Source: Alphaproteobacteria bacterium (GTDB taxonomy: Bacteria > Pseudomonadota > Alphaproteobacteria > Micavibrionales > UBA2020). From it: a stretch of DNA of 64,000 nucleotides. Position 1 is the stretch's first letter. Each line of letters starts with the position of its first letter. Position numbers and translations under genes: made by a program. Positions 1 to 9,310 of this stretch are shown here, piece by piece. Below the pieces are notes generated by a model. It ran no database searches and was not told where the DNA came from. It worked only from the letters and a program-made list of their open reading frames with translations. Where the stretch lies: positions 445,460-509,459 of the forward strand of contig JAEUKT010000004.1 in assembly GCA_016794125.1 (NCBI GenBank), given 5' to 3'.

Positions 1-1
1 A

Positions 2-1537
2 AGCCGCGATATCCTTGAGGCGTACCAGATGTTCGCGAAAGATCGCGGCTGGCTCGCCCGCATCGACGCGACGATTGAAAAGGGCCTGAGCGCAGAGGCC
101 GCCGTGCAGCGCGTGCAGAACGAAACCCGCGCGCGCATGATGCAGATCAGCGATGCCTATATCCGCGAACGGCTGCAGGACCTTGAAGACCTCAGCAACC
201 GGTTGCTGTCGCATTTGATGAAGGACACACGCGCGAAATCGCAGGAAAACCTGCCCGACAACATTATCCTCGTCGCCCGCACGCTCGGCCCTGCCGCGCT
301 GCTGGATTTCGACCATACAAAGCTGAAGGGCGTGATCCTTGAAAAGGGCAGCGCGTCGAACCATGTCGCCATCGTGGCCAAGGCACTGGGGATTCCCGTT
401 GTCGGCCAATGCGGCGATATCCACAACTTCGTGTTCAACGGCGATCAGGTGATTGTCGACGGCGACCACGGCATGGTCTATATCGGCCCCGGCGATTACA
501 TCGTCGATCTTTATACCAAAACGATGGATGCCCGCGATAAACGCGCCAGCCTGTACCGCCAGAAGGGCCAGCAGCAATCGGTGACGCAGGACGGCATCAA
601 GGTCGGCGTGCATCTGAACGCGGGGCTGATGAACGAAGTGGATTCTGTTGCTGCGCTGGGCGCGGACGGCATCGGGCTTTACCGCACCGAACTTTCATTC
701 ATGGGCTGGCAGAAATATCCGCTGGTCGTGACGCAGGCCGAATTCTACGGCAACATCATGGACAAGATGGCGGGCAAGCCTGTGGTGTTCCGCACGCTCG
801 ATATCGGCGGCGACAAACCGCTGCCCTATTTCAAGGCGCCGGAGGAAGAAAACCCCGCCCTTGGCTGGCGCGCCGTGCGTATCGGCATGGACCGCCCCGC
901 CGTGCTGCGCACGCAATTCCGCGCCTTTATCCGTGGCTCCCGCGGCCGGCCGCTGAAGATCATGCTGCCCTTCATCACCGAAGTGGCCGAATTTGTGCGC
1001 GCGAAAGAATTCCTTGAAATGGAAAAAATCCGCGCGCGCGGCAACGGCATCACCGTGCCGGAAAAAATCGAACTGGGCGCGATGATCGAAGTGCCGTCGA
1101 TTTTGTGGCAGCTGGATACGCTGCTGACCGTCGCCGATTTCGTCGCCGTCGGCACGAACGACCTGATGCAATACCTGTTCGCCGCCGACCGCAACAATTT
1201 CGCGATCCGCAACCGCTATGATGCCCTGTCGCCCGCCATGCTGCGCGTGATGAAGGATATCGCGGATAAATGCACGGCTGCCAATGTGCCGTTCAGCGTC
1301 TGCGGCGAAATGGCGGCAAGCCCGCTGGAGGCGATGGTGCTGGTCGCGCTCGGCTACCGCCAGCTCTCCGTCTCGGCGCAAGCGGTCGAGGCGGTCAAGG
1401 GCATGCTGCCCACGCTGGATACTGCCACCCTCAAGCCCTATCTTGATCAGCTGATGCAATCGCGCGAGCATTCCTTACGGGAACGCCTGCTGTCGTTTGC
1501 GCGCGATCACCACGTCAACCTGTCACCAACCGAGTAG
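2..1537 (+). CDS. ptsP: PEP-protein phosphotransferase PtsP (EI-Ntr), 5' truncated by window edge
   Basis: Enzyme I of the nitrogen phosphotransferase system, which passes phosphate from phosphoenolpyruvate to NPr in the cytoplasm. The frame is already open at base 2, so the N-terminal part (normally a GAF domain) lies outside the window. Counting from the Met at 29, the phosphohistidine is H112 in the swivel-domain motif SASNHVAIVA. The PEP-binding barrel shows GTNDLMQY near residue 375 and VCGEMA near 424. It ends 6 bases before the RodZ-like gene, suggesting co-transcription. The sugar-PTS EI is less likely because of the alphaproteobacterial neighbourhood, but the missing GAF domain leaves that formally open. 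Confidence 0.93.
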   Translation, partial: SRDILEAYQMFAKDRGWLARIDATIEKGLSAEAAVQRVQNETRARMMQISDAYIRERLQDLEDLSNRLLSHLMKDTRAKSQENLPDNIILVARTLGPAALLDFDHTKLKGVILEKGSASNHVAIVAKALGIPVVGQCGDIHNFVFNGDQVIVDGDHGMVYIGPGDYIVDLYTKTMDARDKRASLYRQKGQQQSVTQDGIKVGVHLNAGLMNEVDSVAALGADGIGLYRTELSFMGWQKYPLVVTQAEFYGNIMDKMAGKPVVFRTLDIGGDKPLPYFKAPEEENPALGWRAVRIGMDRPAVLRTQFRAFIRGSRGRPLKIMLPFITEVAEFVRAKEFLEMEKIRARGNGITVPEKIELGAMIEVPSILWQLDTLLTVADFVAVGTNDLMQYLFAADRNNFAIRNRYDALSPAMLRVMKDIADKCTAANVPFSVCGEMAASPLEAMVLVALGYRQLSVSAQAVEAVKGMLPTLDTATLKPYLDQLMQSREHSLRERLLSFARDHHVNLSPTE

Positions 1538-1543
1538 CATTAC

Positions 1544-2614
1544 ATGGCCCAGGAAAAAGAAAAAAAGCGCAAACGCGCTTCCGGCGAACCAACCCATGCC
1601 GTCCACGCGCCCAGCGCCAACCTGAAGGCGGGCGAGATACTGCGTCAGGCGCGCATCGCCAAGGGGCTGGAGCTGCAGGAAATTTCATCGGCCATTCATG
1701 TGCGCGTGGGCCAGTTGAAGGCGCTGGAAGAAAACCACCTCGATGCGCTGCCGGGCATGACCTATGCGCTGGGGTTTTTGAAAAGCTATGCGACCTACCT
1801 GAAACTGGATGCCACCGAGCTGGCGACGAAATTCAAGGCTGAAAACGGCGCATCCGCGCGCCCCATCGTCCACAACACCGAAACCATCGGCGAGAGCAAG
1901 ATGCCCGACCCGTTCCTGCTGGGCGTAACCGGCGTGGGCGTGCTGGTGATCGCGCTGATCTGGGCGGTATTTTCCGGCGGCGACGACGAAGACCGCGTGA
2001 TCGCCAACGCCATCCCGCCCGCGCCCGTGATCATCGAAAACCCGTCCGTGCCGGCGATGCCGTCCATTACGGCGGCGACCGAGGGGGCTGTCGATACCTC
2101 CGCCCCGATCGCAACCGGCCCGCTCACGACGGCCGTCACGCCTGTGGCAAATGCAACGCCTGCCGCTGCCGCGCCGACGGCGGTTGCCGACCCGAACCTT
2201 ATCACCACCTCGAACGCGCCGCTGCCGGGCAAGAAACCGACCGCGCCGTCGGAGCCTGAAACCGATGTCACGACCGCCGTCACCGGCATCGCACCGCCGC
2301 CAGAGGGTGAAGTCATCAATATCAGCCGCGGCAAAAGCCGCGTGACGCTGCGTGCCACCGCCACGACCTGGGTGCAGGTGACGGACGGGCAGGGCCGCAT
2401 CGTGGTGAAACGCGTCATGCGCGCGGGCGACGTGTATTCCGTGCCCGACGGCCCCGGCTATTCGCTGGTCACGACCAATGCGGGCGGGCTGGAGGCGGTT
2501 GTCGACGGCAACGCCAAGAAAATGGGCGCGCGCGGCGACATCCTGCGCGGCGTTCCGCTCAACCCCGACACGCTGAAGGGCTCGACGCGCCGCAAACACG
2601 CGTTCCAGGAATAA
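1544..2614 (+). CDS. RodZ-like helix-turn-helix membrane protein (DUF4115)
   Basis: Bitopic inner-membrane protein of 356 residues. A Xre/RodZ-type HTH domain lies at about residues 28-100, a single transmembrane segment at about 124-145 (LLGVTGVGVLVIALIWAVF), then a long Pro/Ala/Thr-rich linker, and a C-terminal beta-rich DUF4115 domain at about 265-340. In E. coli RodZ links MreB filaments to the wall-elongation machinery; the same role here is inferred from domain order only. The gene sits between ptsP and ispG with gaps of 6 and 3 bases, so an operon is likely. A Lys/Arg-rich N-terminal 20 residues precedes the HTH. Confidence 0.8.
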   Translation: MAQEKEKKRKRASGEPTHAVHAPSANLKAGEILRQARIAKGLELQEISSAIHVRVGQLKALEENHLDALPGMTYALGFLKSYATYLKLDATELATKFKAENGASARPIVHNTETIGESKMPDPFLLGVTGVGVLVIALIWAVFSGGDDEDRVIANAIPPAPVIIENPSVPAMPSITAATEGAVDTSAPIATGPLTTAVTPVANATPAAAAPTAVADPNLITTSNAPLPGKKPTAPSEPETDVTTAVTGIAPPPEGEVINISRGKSRVTLRATATTWVQVTDGQGRIVVKRVMRAGDVYSVPDGPGYSLVTTNAGGLEAVVDGNAKKMGARGDILRGVPLNPDTLKGSTRRKHAFQE

Positions 2615-2617
2615 ATC

Positions 2618-3745
2618 ATGGCTTATGTCGCACGCCCCTACCGGCAGATCCACCGCCGCAAATCCCGCACGGTTTATGTGGGCAAGGTGCCCGTGGGCGG
2701 CGATCACCCTATCACCGTGCAGTCGATGACGAACACGCTGACATCGGATGTCGCCGCGACCGTCGCGCAGATCCGCGCGCTGGAAATCGCGGGTGCCGAT
2801 ATTGTGCGCGTGTCCTGCCCGGACGAAGCATCCAGCGCAGCGCTGAAGGAAATCGTCAAGGAAGTGACCGTGCCGATCGTGGCCGATATCCATTTCCACT
2901 ATAAACGCGGCGTCGAAGCGGCGATGAACGGCGCGGCCTGCCTGCGCATCAATCCCGGCAATATCGGCTCCCCCGACCGCGTGAAGGAGGTCATCAAGGC
3001 GGCGAAGGACAACAATTGCTCCATTCGTATCGGTGTGAATGCCGGCTCGCTGGAAAAGGATTTGCTGGAACAATACGGCGAACCCTGCCCCGAAGCGATG
3101 GTGGCTTCCGCCCAAAGACATATTCAAATTCTCGAAGATCACGATTTCTTCAACTTCAAAATTTCCTGCAAAGCATCCGATGTGTTCTTGGCCGTAGCCG
3201 CCTATCAGCAACTGGCGGAGGCCTGCGATTACCCCTTGCATGTCGGCGTGACTGAAGCGGGCGGCTTGCGCACCGGCACGATTAAATCCTCCATCGGCAT
3301 CGGCAGCCTGCTCTGGGCGGGCATCGGCGATACCATCCGCGTCTCGCTGTCGGCTGACCCTGTCGAGGAAATCAAGGTCGGTTTTGACATCCTGAAATCG
3401 CTCGGCCTGCGCCATCGTGGCGTGAACGTGATTGCCTGCCCGTCCTGCGCGCGCCAGCAATTCGATGTGATCGAAACCGTGCGCGTGCTGGAAGACCGCC
3501 TTGCGCATATCACTACGCCGCTGACCGTTTCCGTCATCGGCTGCGTGGTGAATGGCCCCGGCGAGGCGCTGATGACAGATATCGGATTCACCGGCGGCGG
3601 TCGCGGCACGCATCAGGTCTATATCGGCGGCCAGCCCGCGCACCGGTTGCAGAACGAAGACATCGTGCAGCACCTGGTCGAACTGGTCGAAAAGAAAGCC
3701 GCCGCGATCGAAAAGGAACGTGCGGAAAAAGGGGCGGCTGTCTAA
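2618..3745 (+). CDS. ispG: 4-hydroxy-3-methylbut-2-enyl diphosphate synthase IspG (GcpE)
   Basis: Penultimate enzyme of the MEP isoprenoid pathway: reductive conversion of MEcPP to HMBPP with a [4Fe-4S] cluster. The 375-residue length is typical. The cluster ligands are visible: C274 and C277 in [11 protein letters not shown]309 in [12 protein letters not shown], and the fourth ligand E316 in the same motif. An N-terminal TIM barrel contains the VADIHFHY motif near residue 88. The stop codon touches the ATG of prfA directly, so the two are likely translated from one mRNA. Cluster assembly would depend on the SUF system encoded 11 kb downstream. Confidence 0.96.
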   Translation: MAYVARPYRQIHRRKSRTVYVGKVPVGGDHPITVQSMTNTLTSDVAATVAQIRALEIAGADIVRVSCPDEASSAALKEIVKEVTVPIVADIHFHYKRGVEAAMNGAACLRINPGNIGSPDRVKEVIKAAKDNNCSIRIGVNAGSLEKDLLEQYGEPCPEAMVASAQRHIQILEDHDFFNFKISCKASDVFLAVAAYQQLAEACDYPLHVGVTEAGGLRTGTIKSSIGIGSLLWAGIGDTIRVSLSADPVEEIKVGFDILKSLGLRHRGVNVIACPSCARQQFDVIETVRVLEDRLAHITTPLTVSVIGCVVNGPGEALMTDIGFTGGGRGTHQVYIGGQPAHRLQNEDIVQHLVELVEKKAAAIEKERAEKGAAV

Positions 3746-4822
3746 ATGTCGCTCGACCGCAAACTGGGGCAGGTGCTGTCGCGCTTTCAGGAGATTGAAT
3801 CCCTGATGTCGTCGGGCAAGCTGGCATCCGACGAATTCACCAAACTGTCCAAGGAATATGCCGACCTGACGCCGCTTGCCGCCACCATCCGCGAATACAA
3901 AGGCGCGCAAAAGGAATTCGCCGACCTCGAACAGCTGATGAACGACCCTGCGGGCGACAAGGAAATGCGCGCCATGGCGGAGGAGGACTATTATAAGCTG
4001 AAAGACCAGCTGCCGGATTTAGAGAAAAAAATCCACATCGCCCTGCTGCCGAAAGATGCCGCCGACACGAAAAACGCGATCCTTGAAATCCGCGCCGGCA
4101 CCGGCGGGGACGAGGCGGCGCTGTTCGCGGCGGATTTGTTCGACATGTATAAACGCTACGCCCAACTGAAGGGCTGGAGCTTCGAGGTCATGGAACTCTC
4201 GCAAAGCGACCTCGGCGGCTTGCGGCAGGCGGTGGTGGAGATTTCGGGGCGCGAGGTTTTCGCGCGCATGAAATTCGAAAGCGGCGTCCACCGCGTGCAG
4301 CGCGTGCCGGAAACCGAAGCATCGGGCCGCGTGCATACCTCGGCCGCGACCGTCGCCGTGCTGCCGGAGGCGGAGGAGGTGGATATCGCGCTGAAGGACG
4401 AAGACATGCGCATCGATGTCATGCGCGCCGGCGGCGCGGGCGGCCAGCACGTTAACAAGACGGAATCCGCCGTGCGCATTACCCATATTCCGTCCGGCAT
4501 CGTCGTGGTGCAGCAGGACGAAAAATCACAGCACAAGAACAAGGCCCGCGCGCTCAAAATCCTGCGCGCCAAGCTGTTCGACATGGAACGCCAGAAACTC
4601 GACAGCGCCCGCGCCGCCAACCGCAAGGAGCAGGTGGGATCGGGCGACCGGTCGGAACGCATCCGCACCTATAACTTCCCCCAAGGCCGCGTGACCGACC
4701 ACCGCATCAACCTGACACTCTATAAAATCGACCGTGTGGTGTCGGGCGAATGCCTCGACGAAATCATCGACCCTTTAATCTCCGAAGATCAGGCGAGTAA
4801 GCTGGCGGAGATGAGCTGGTGA
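3746..4822 (+). CDS. prfA: peptide chain release factor 1
   Basis: Class I release factor for UAA and UAG stop codons. The 358 residues contain the universal GGQ tripeptide at 232-234 ([11 protein letters not shown]), which triggers peptidyl-tRNA hydrolysis, and the codon-reading PxT motif at 188-190 as PET, which marks RF1 rather than RF2 (SPF). ATG follows the ispG stop with no spacer. In related genomes prfA is normally followed at once by prmC, which methylates the GGQ glutamine. Here an inverted AT-rich gene lies between them. Confidence 0.97.
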   Translation: MSLDRKLGQVLSRFQEIESLMSSGKLASDEFTKLSKEYADLTPLAATIREYKGAQKEFADLEQLMNDPAGDKEMRAMAEEDYYKLKDQLPDLEKKIHIALLPKDAADTKNAILEIRAGTGGDEAALFAADLFDMYKRYAQLKGWSFEVMELSQSDLGGLRQAVVEISGREVFARMKFESGVHRVQRVPETEASGRVHTSAATVAVLPEAEEVDIALKDEDMRIDVMRAGGAGGQHVNKTESAVRITHIPSGIVVVQQDEKSQHKNKARALKILRAKLFDMERQKLDSARAANRKEQVGSGDRSERIRTYNFPQGRVTDHRINLTLYKIDRVVSGECLDEIIDPLISEDQASKLAEMSW

Positions 4823-4823
4823 G

Positions 4824-5315
4824 TTAGCGTGTGGAGTTTATTGCTGCGCTGAGTATTTTGTGGAATTCCCAAAATAACTCTGTCGTTGGCAGCTTATGGT
4901 GGGGAATAATTATGCGTCTGGCATCCACGGTTGTTATGATAATGTACAGGTGAGAAAAACGCTCCTTTGTGTCCAGCTCGGAAATATCCTTTAGATATAT
5001 TTCTTGGTCTTTTTTAAAAAAATTAAACCCTGGAACAATGATTTTCTGACTATCGATACGAAGAAAGCGCATAGGCAGAAATAGGTTTTCGTAAATTATC
5101 AATCCGCTGCCTATAGCGAACATCATGGAAGTGACGGAAAGCGTCAGGGTGATAAATTTGCGTTCAACCCCATATAGACTTATACCTAGAAAATTGAGTG
5201 GGCGCTCAGAATGGAAGGTATCGAATAGCGTCCCTGCGCACAGCGCGGCGAATATACAGAACCCTATAATTGCAGATCGAGTGGGCGACCTGTAAGGCAC
5301 ATCAAAAGAACTCAT
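4824..5315 (-). CDS. two-TM membrane protein of unknown function, AT-rich
   Basis: I do not recognise this 163-residue protein. The ATG at 5315 is chosen because AAGGTG lies about 5 bases upstream; an in-frame TTG five codons earlier is less likely. Two hydrophobic segments are visible at about residues 14-35 and 53-80, followed by a soluble beta-rich tail with lines such as HLYIIITTVDARRIIIPHH, resembling the layout of bacterial PH-type membrane proteins (weak inference). Base composition is clearly lower in GC than the flanking genes. It is on the opposite strand to the operon it interrupts, which suggests later insertion. Confidence 0.7.
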   Translation of the reverse strand: MSSFDVPYRSPTRSAIIGFCIFAALCAGTLFDTFHSERPLNFLGISLYGVERKFITLTLSVTSMMFAIGSGLIIYENLFLPMRFLRIDSQKIIVPGFNFFKKDQEIYLKDISELDTKERFSHLYIIITTVDARRIIIPHHKLPTTELFWEFHKILSAAINSTR

Positions 5316-5336
5316 TTTCACCTTGCACAAACATTC

Positions 5337-6188
5337 GTGAGATACATGCTAATCCAGGAAAATATCAAAAGATATGCGGAACAGTTAGAGTCGTTGGGCA
5401 TCGAAAACCCCGAAACCGATATCCGCTTGCTTGTACAGCACGCCCTTCAGATTTCCCATACGAAATTTGTCAGCAGTTTGAATCGTGTACTGACGGATGC
5501 TGAAGTAAAAACTCTGGATGGCATGATCGCGCGGAGGGCGGCGCGGGAGCCGGTGTCGCGGATTATTGGCACGCGCGGGTTCTGGAAGTCGGAATTTAAA
5601 CTCTCGCCGCAAACGCTTGATCCAAGGCCGGATTCCGAAACGCTGATCGAGGCTGCGCTGAAATATTCGGATGTGCCGCCCGCTACCATCCTAGATCTCG
5701 GCACCGGCACGGGATGCCTGCTGCTGTCGCTGCTGCAGGAATACCCGAAGGCGACCGGGCTTGGCATTGATATCAGTGAAGAAGCGGCGGCAACCGCGCG
5801 CGAGAATGCGGTCGCGCTCAACCTCGCTGAACGTGCCAGCTTCCTCGCCGTCGACTGGAACGATTGGCAGGCATCCGCGCCCTTCGATCTTGTGATTTCC
5901 AATCCGCCTTACATCGCGCCCGATGAAATGGCGGGGCTGGAGCCGGAGGTGACAAAATACGATCCGGTGACCGCCTTGGTCGGCGGCGATGACGGCCTTG
6001 AATGCTATCGCAGCATCGCCGCGCTGCTGCCCCGCGCGCTGAAAAAGGGCGGGTTGGTGGTGCTGGAAATCGGGCATTTGCAGGCCGAAGCGGTCAAATC
6101 GATCCTTGCGCTTTCCGATATCGCTGTGATACAAACCCTTACCGATCTGGGTGGAAGCGATCGTGCCGTCGTGGCGAGAATGCCCTGA
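5337..6188 (+). CDS. prmC: release factor glutamine methyltransferase PrmC
   Basis: Methylates the glutamine of the GGQ motif in RF1 and RF2, using S-adenosylmethionine. In 283 residues the SAM-binding loop is LDLGTGTGC (about 119-127) and the substrate-glutamine pocket is NPPY at 189-192. The GTG at 5337 gives the full length; an in-frame ATG at 5346 is an alternative start and would lose only three residues. It lies 21 bases from the start of the divergent AT-rich gene, so it may need its own promoter instead of reading through from prfA. Confidence 0.95.
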   Translation: MRYMLIQENIKRYAEQLESLGIENPETDIRLLVQHALQISHTKFVSSLNRVLTDAEVKTLDGMIARRAAREPVSRIIGTRGFWKSEFKLSPQTLDPRPDSETLIEAALKYSDVPPATILDLGTGTGCLLLSLLQEYPKATGLGIDISEEAAATARENAVALNLAERASFLAVDWNDWQASAPFDLVISNPPYIAPDEMAGLEPEVTKYDPVTALVGGDDGLECYRSIAALLPRALKKGGLVVLEIGHLQAEAVKSILALSDIAVIQTLTDLGGSDRAVVARMP

Positions 6189-6360
6189 ATTTGAACGGCT
6201 TTTATAAATTCCGCTTCCCAAGAGAATCGCTCATAAGCTAACATAGCGTTATTGCTCCTGCATAAAAGTGGTGTCCCGATTATAAGGGCAGGCAGCATAG
6301 GGGATCGGCTTTAGGCCGGGGAACTTTGGGGACAATTTTAAGCGAAGTGAAAAAAACCGC

Positions 6361-6879
6361 ATGAGACACAATAACAATAACAACGGAAGACGATTCCGCG
6401 GACGCCCGAATAATGGCGGCGGCGGTGGCAATCATAACCACAATGGTGGCGGAAACCATCATCACAACAACGGTGGCGGAAACCGCGGCCGCGTCAACCC
6501 GCGCATGCAAACCTTCGACAGCAACGGGCCCGAAGTGCGCATCCGCGGCAACGCCTTCCAGATCAACGAAAAATACACCACGCTGGCGCGCGACGCGATG
6601 TCGTCCGGCGACCGGGTGCTGGCCGAAAGCTACCTGCAGCATGCCGAACATTACCAGCGCATGATCAACGAAATGACAGAAGAGTATAACAAGTACAACC
6701 CGCCGCAGCAGCACCAGCAGCCGCCGCAGGGCACCGAGGAACAGCCGCCCGAAATGTCGGTCGAGCAGCCCAACGTCGCCCAGCCCGGCGCCGCGCAGCC
6801 GACCATCCCCGACGGCGCGATGGAGGACCTCGACCAGAGCTTCCTCCGCCCGCGCGTGAAGGAAACGGAAGCGGTCTGA
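6361..6879 (+). CDS. DUF4167 protein with low-complexity Asn/Gly/His N-terminus
   Basis: Alphaproteobacterial family of unknown biochemical role, typically encoded just after prmC as here. The 172 residues begin with about 45 residues of Asn, Gly, His and Arg runs (for example HNNNNNGRRFRGR), an RG-rich layout seen in RNA-binding tails. The conserved core at about 57-105 contains IRGNAFQINEKYTTLARDA and AESYLQHAEHYQRM. A Pro/Gln-rich linker and a short acidic C-terminus follow. A strong terminator begins 18 bases after the stop. The RNA-binding idea is inference from composition. Confidence 0.85.
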   Translation: MRHNNNNNGRRFRGRPNNGGGGGNHNHNGGGNHHHNNGGGNRGRVNPRMQTFDSNGPEVRIRGNAFQINEKYTTLARDAMSSGDRVLAESYLQHAEHYQRMINEMTEEYNKYNPPQQHQQPPQGTEEQPPEMSVEQPNVAQPGAAQPTIPDGAMEDLDQSFLRPRVKETEAV

Positions 6880-6897
6880 TAGCTTTTCGGATTGAAT

Positions 6898-6930
6898 AAA
6901 AAAGCCCCGGTTGATGCCGGGGCTTTTTTT
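6898..6930 (+). terminator. Rho-independent terminator after the prmC/DUF4167 unit
   Basis: Arms AAAAAAGCCCCGG (6898-6910) and CCGGGGCTTTTTTT (6917-6930) around a 6-base loop, ending in seven T. Confidence 0.93.
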
Positions 6931-6962
6931 GTTCGCCTTCCTTTGAGAAGGGGGTAATATAC

Positions 6963-6991
6963 TTGACATAATACTTATATTGAGGTATGCT
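6963..6991 (+). promoter_or_regulatory. sigma-70-type promoter upstream of the ankyrin gene
   Basis: TTGACA at 6963-6968, a 17-base spacer, then TATGCT at 6986-6991. It would give a 5' leader of about 275 bases before the ankyrin gene at 7275. The rest of 6931-7274 has no gene I can support. It holds one open frame at 7115-7288 that starts with a hydrophobic Leu/Pro stretch and overlaps the ankyrin start by 14 bases; I leave that as a finding. Confidence 0.6.
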
Positions 6992-7274
6992 ATACCTACG
7001 TTTCGCATTATACGGCATGCGGTTTTTGTACGTTTCCGCGCGTGCTGCTGCTCTTCGAAACGAGAAACGGCCTGAAAGCATCCCTGTTTGGATGCATTTT
7101 TCGAGGCTGTTTAAATGATCGCAAAAATCCTCCCCCCTTACTTTTTACTGCCGCATTTTTTATTGCCGCCGCTGCCGCTGGCCGCGCAGCTTGCCGAACG
7201 CCGTTCGACATTCACCGCTGATGCACAAAACACCCCCGTCAAAAACATCACAGCACAAACGAAGGAGCAGGATC

Positions 7275-7796
7275 ATGAACCCGCTTAAATCGGTCGGATA
7301 TTTTCTGTCGTATCATTTCAACGATGTGCCCGGCCAGTTCACGGATGCCGCGCGCGATAACGATGTCGCCACCATCGTGACGCTGCTGGACCGTTACGGT
7401 CCGTCATTGATCGACAAAAGCAGCAAGACGAGTGCGCGCGATTCCGCCCTGATGCATGCGGCGGCAAACGGGCATGGCGACCTCGTCGATTTCCTGATCG
7501 CGCGCGGCGCGGATGTCAACTATGTCACTTTTCAGGGGCGTACGCCGCTGATCGCGGCGGCGGAAGGGCAGCAGAAAAACATCATGCAAAAACTGATCGG
7601 TCACGGCGCGAACAAGGCGGCGCGCGACGGTCTGGGCCGCACCGCCGCCGATATCCTTGCGCTGCGGCAGAAACAGGCCGCAGAGAAAAAATCACGCAAG
7701 GCGGGCAGATCCGCGTCGGGCGAAAACTACATGACCTCGCCCGCGCATATCACAAATCCGCTGAATATTTATAACCCCTATAATCCATACAGATAA
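7275..7796 (+). CDS. ankyrin-repeat protein
   Basis: Cytoplasmic 173-residue protein. Ankyrin repeats span about residues 20-125: motifs include DSALMHAAANGHGDLVDFLI with RGADVN, then GRTPLIAAAEGQ and a third repeat ending HGANKAARDGLGRTAADIL. Ankyrin repeats are protein-binding scaffolds; no partner can be named. The ATG at 7275 is chosen over an in-frame upstream Met at 7191 because AAGGAG lies at 7262-7267. The C-terminal 45 residues are Lys/Ser- then Asn/Tyr/Pro-rich (ending NPYNPYR). It forms a single-gene unit between a promoter at 6963 and a terminator at 7818. Confidence 0.85.
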   Translation: MNPLKSVGYFLSYHFNDVPGQFTDAARDNDVATIVTLLDRYGPSLIDKSSKTSARDSALMHAAANGHGDLVDFLIARGADVNYVTFQGRTPLIAAAEGQQKNIMQKLIGHGANKAARDGLGRTAADILALRQKQAAEKKSRKAGRSASGENYMTSPAHITNPLNIYNPYNPYR

Positions 7797-7817
7797 AAGA
7801 CAGCGGGACGAAAAACA

Positions 7818-7849
7818 AAAACCGGCGGCTGACAACAGCCGCCGGTTTT
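7818..7849 (+). terminator. bidirectional terminator between convergent genes
   Basis: Arms AAAACCGGCGGCTG (7818-7831) and CAGCCGCCGGTTTT (7836-7849) with loop ACAA. A-rich on the left and T-rich on the right, so it can serve both the ankyrin gene and the minus-strand gene ending at 7865. Confidence 0.88.
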
Positions 7850-7864
7850 GTTGTTGTGCGGCGA

Positions 7865-8575
7865 TTAATTGCCGCGCGAGAACGCGGGCGTTTTTTTCGT
7901 GACGCTGCGCTGTGCCAGCTGGTCGCCTTTTTGTTTTTCCTGCAGCTCGATCACCTTGGAATAGGGGATCTCGGTGCTGTCGGGCGGTGTCCAGCGTTCA
8001 TAGGTGTATCCGGCCGCCTGCGGGTAATTGTCTTTTATGGATGCCGCCGCCGATGCATCATTGAAAATGCCGCGGATGACGCGCGGTACGCTGACGACAT
8101 ATGTGTCGCCGTATTTCTGGAAGCTGGCGGCACTTTCACGCGCGTTTTCGCCGTAATAGCCGTTGGCGGAATATCCGCCGCCCGGCTGCAGGTTGTCGGG
8201 GTTGGTGGCGACAGTTTCAGCGCCGGTCAGGCGTTTGGCGAAAACATGATGCGTCAGGTCGAATTCCGGCACATCGGCGAATTTTTCCTGCAGCGCCCTG
8301 CCTTCGGCCGTGTCGTGGTTCGGGCGATAGACATGCTCGCCGGAAGCGTGCACGGTATGCAGCACTAATGCGACATGCTCCACGGGTTTGTCAAAAACCA
8401 GATAACCGGTCTCGCCAAACCCGGTGAATGCCTTTGCGCCGTATTCCTGGACAATTACGGCCTGCATGGCCTGGGGGTTCGCGCTGTCGGCCTCATATTT
8501 CTTGATCGCGGCCAGCGTCGTGCCGCCGGCGATGAAATAGGCATGGTTGCTTGAATATTCGTCTCCGAACGCCAT
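7865..8575 (-). CDS. hypothetical protein, 236 residues
   Basis: I do not recognise a family. The start ATG at 8575 is set by AGAGGAG 9 bases upstream. No signal peptide or membrane segment is visible, so it is probably cytoplasmic. The sequence is mixed alpha/beta with several His (ALVLHTVHASGEHVYRPNH, DLTHHVFAKRL), a Gly/Tyr-rich central stretch (PGGGYSANGYYGEN), and a basic C-terminus. A promoter at 8723-8696 and the shared terminator at 7818-7849 make it a monocistronic unit. Codon use matches the neighbours, so it does not look newly acquired. Confidence 0.72.
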   Translation of the reverse strand: MAFGDEYSSNHAYFIAGGTTLAAIKKYEADSANPQAMQAVIVQEYGAKAFTGFGETGYLVFDKPVEHVALVLHTVHASGEHVYRPNHDTAEGRALQEKFADVPEFDLTHHVFAKRLTGAETVATNPDNLQPGGGYSANGYYGENARESAASFQKYGDTYVVSVPRVIRGIFNDASAAASIKDNYPQAAGYTYERWTPPDSTEIPYSKVIELQEKQKGDQLAQRSVTKKTPAFSRGN

Positions 8576-8695
8576 GTGCGGATACTCCTCTTGCAAAATT
8601 TTCGGGTTGTTTTGCAAATCGTGCGGTGGAAGGCAGGCGTGAAACAATAAGTATAAAAACGCAGCAGCCTGAATAGATGCACTCAGCTTGATAAC

Positions 8696-8723
8696 AGGAT
8701 AAACTGTCTTTTATATATGTCAA
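8696..8723 (-). promoter_or_regulatory. probable promoter of the 236-residue gene
   Basis: On the minus strand TTGACA (8723-8718), 16-base spacer, TATCCT (8701-8696), about 120 bases upstream of the ATG at 8575. The rest of 8576-8771 holds no other recognisable feature. Confidence 0.5.
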
Positions 8724-8771
8724 CTAATGATGGGATTGTAATTGAAATTAAACGATATTTATCCTGCAAAC

Positions 8772-8805
8772 AAAAAACGGCGGCCTTTTATGGCCGCCGT
8801 TTTTT
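8772..8805 (-). terminator. Rho-independent terminator of the 82-residue gene
   Basis: Arms AAAAAACGGCGGCC (8772-8785) and GGCCGCCGTTTTTT (8792-8805); symmetric, so it can stop transcription from either side. Confidence 0.88.
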
Positions 8806-8823
8806 GTGCAAGTGCCGCCTGTA

Positions 8824-9072
8824 TTACAGGTGCAGCGAATTGCGGACTTTCTGGATCACGCGGTTGAAGCCCGATGCCGCGGGGGCAGGGGATGCCGCCA
8901 CGACCGGTTTCTTTTCGGTGACTTCGGCTTTGGCGGCCTGTAGGGCGCGTTCGCGCTCGGCACGGTCTTCGCGCTCTTTTGCTTCGCGGATTTCTTTTTC
9001 CTTGAACATGATGTCGATGATCTGTTCGACGGATTTGCCTTCGGTATTGATGTAATGACGGTCGAGTAACAT
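8824..9072 (-). CDS. small hypothetical protein, 82 residues, coiled-coil
   Basis: Unknown family. The ATG at 9072 is chosen over upstream in-frame Mets because AGAGGTG lies 5 bases before it. The middle (about residues 24-50) is a run of Lys, Arg, Glu and Ala (FKEKEIREAKEREDRAER) predicted to be a helix or short coiled coil. An Ala/Pro linker follows, then a C-terminal amphipathic stretch ending VRNSLHL. It has its own terminator at 8772-8805. It is probably a cytoplasmic small protein. Confidence 0.7.
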   Translation of the reverse strand: MLLDRHYINTEGKSVEQIIDIMFKEKEIREAKEREDRAERERALQAAKAEVTEKKPVVAASPAPAASGFNRVIQKVRNSLHL

Positions 9073-9310
9073 ATGGACACCTCTTTTTTGGTCTCGTTTA
9101 TGACTGGGCCGTCGCAGTGCTTTACTGCCTGTCCGATTCTGCGACTTATCCTCAAGTGGTGACAATGTGGCATATAAATACCGTATCGTCAAATGAATTA
9201 TGAAAATATAAAACGATTTTAATGGCATAGCTTAACCGGTTTCCGGCGCTGGAAACCATTCGTTAACCAGATATTTGCTACTTACGTGCTACCAAAAAGG
9301 AAGGTGCGTT

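Noticed and set aside
1685..3910. 741-codon open frame on the minus strand
   Set aside because: It lies antisense to the rodZ-like, ispG and prfA genes, and its His/Arg/Gly-rich sequence is typical of GC-rich shadow frames.
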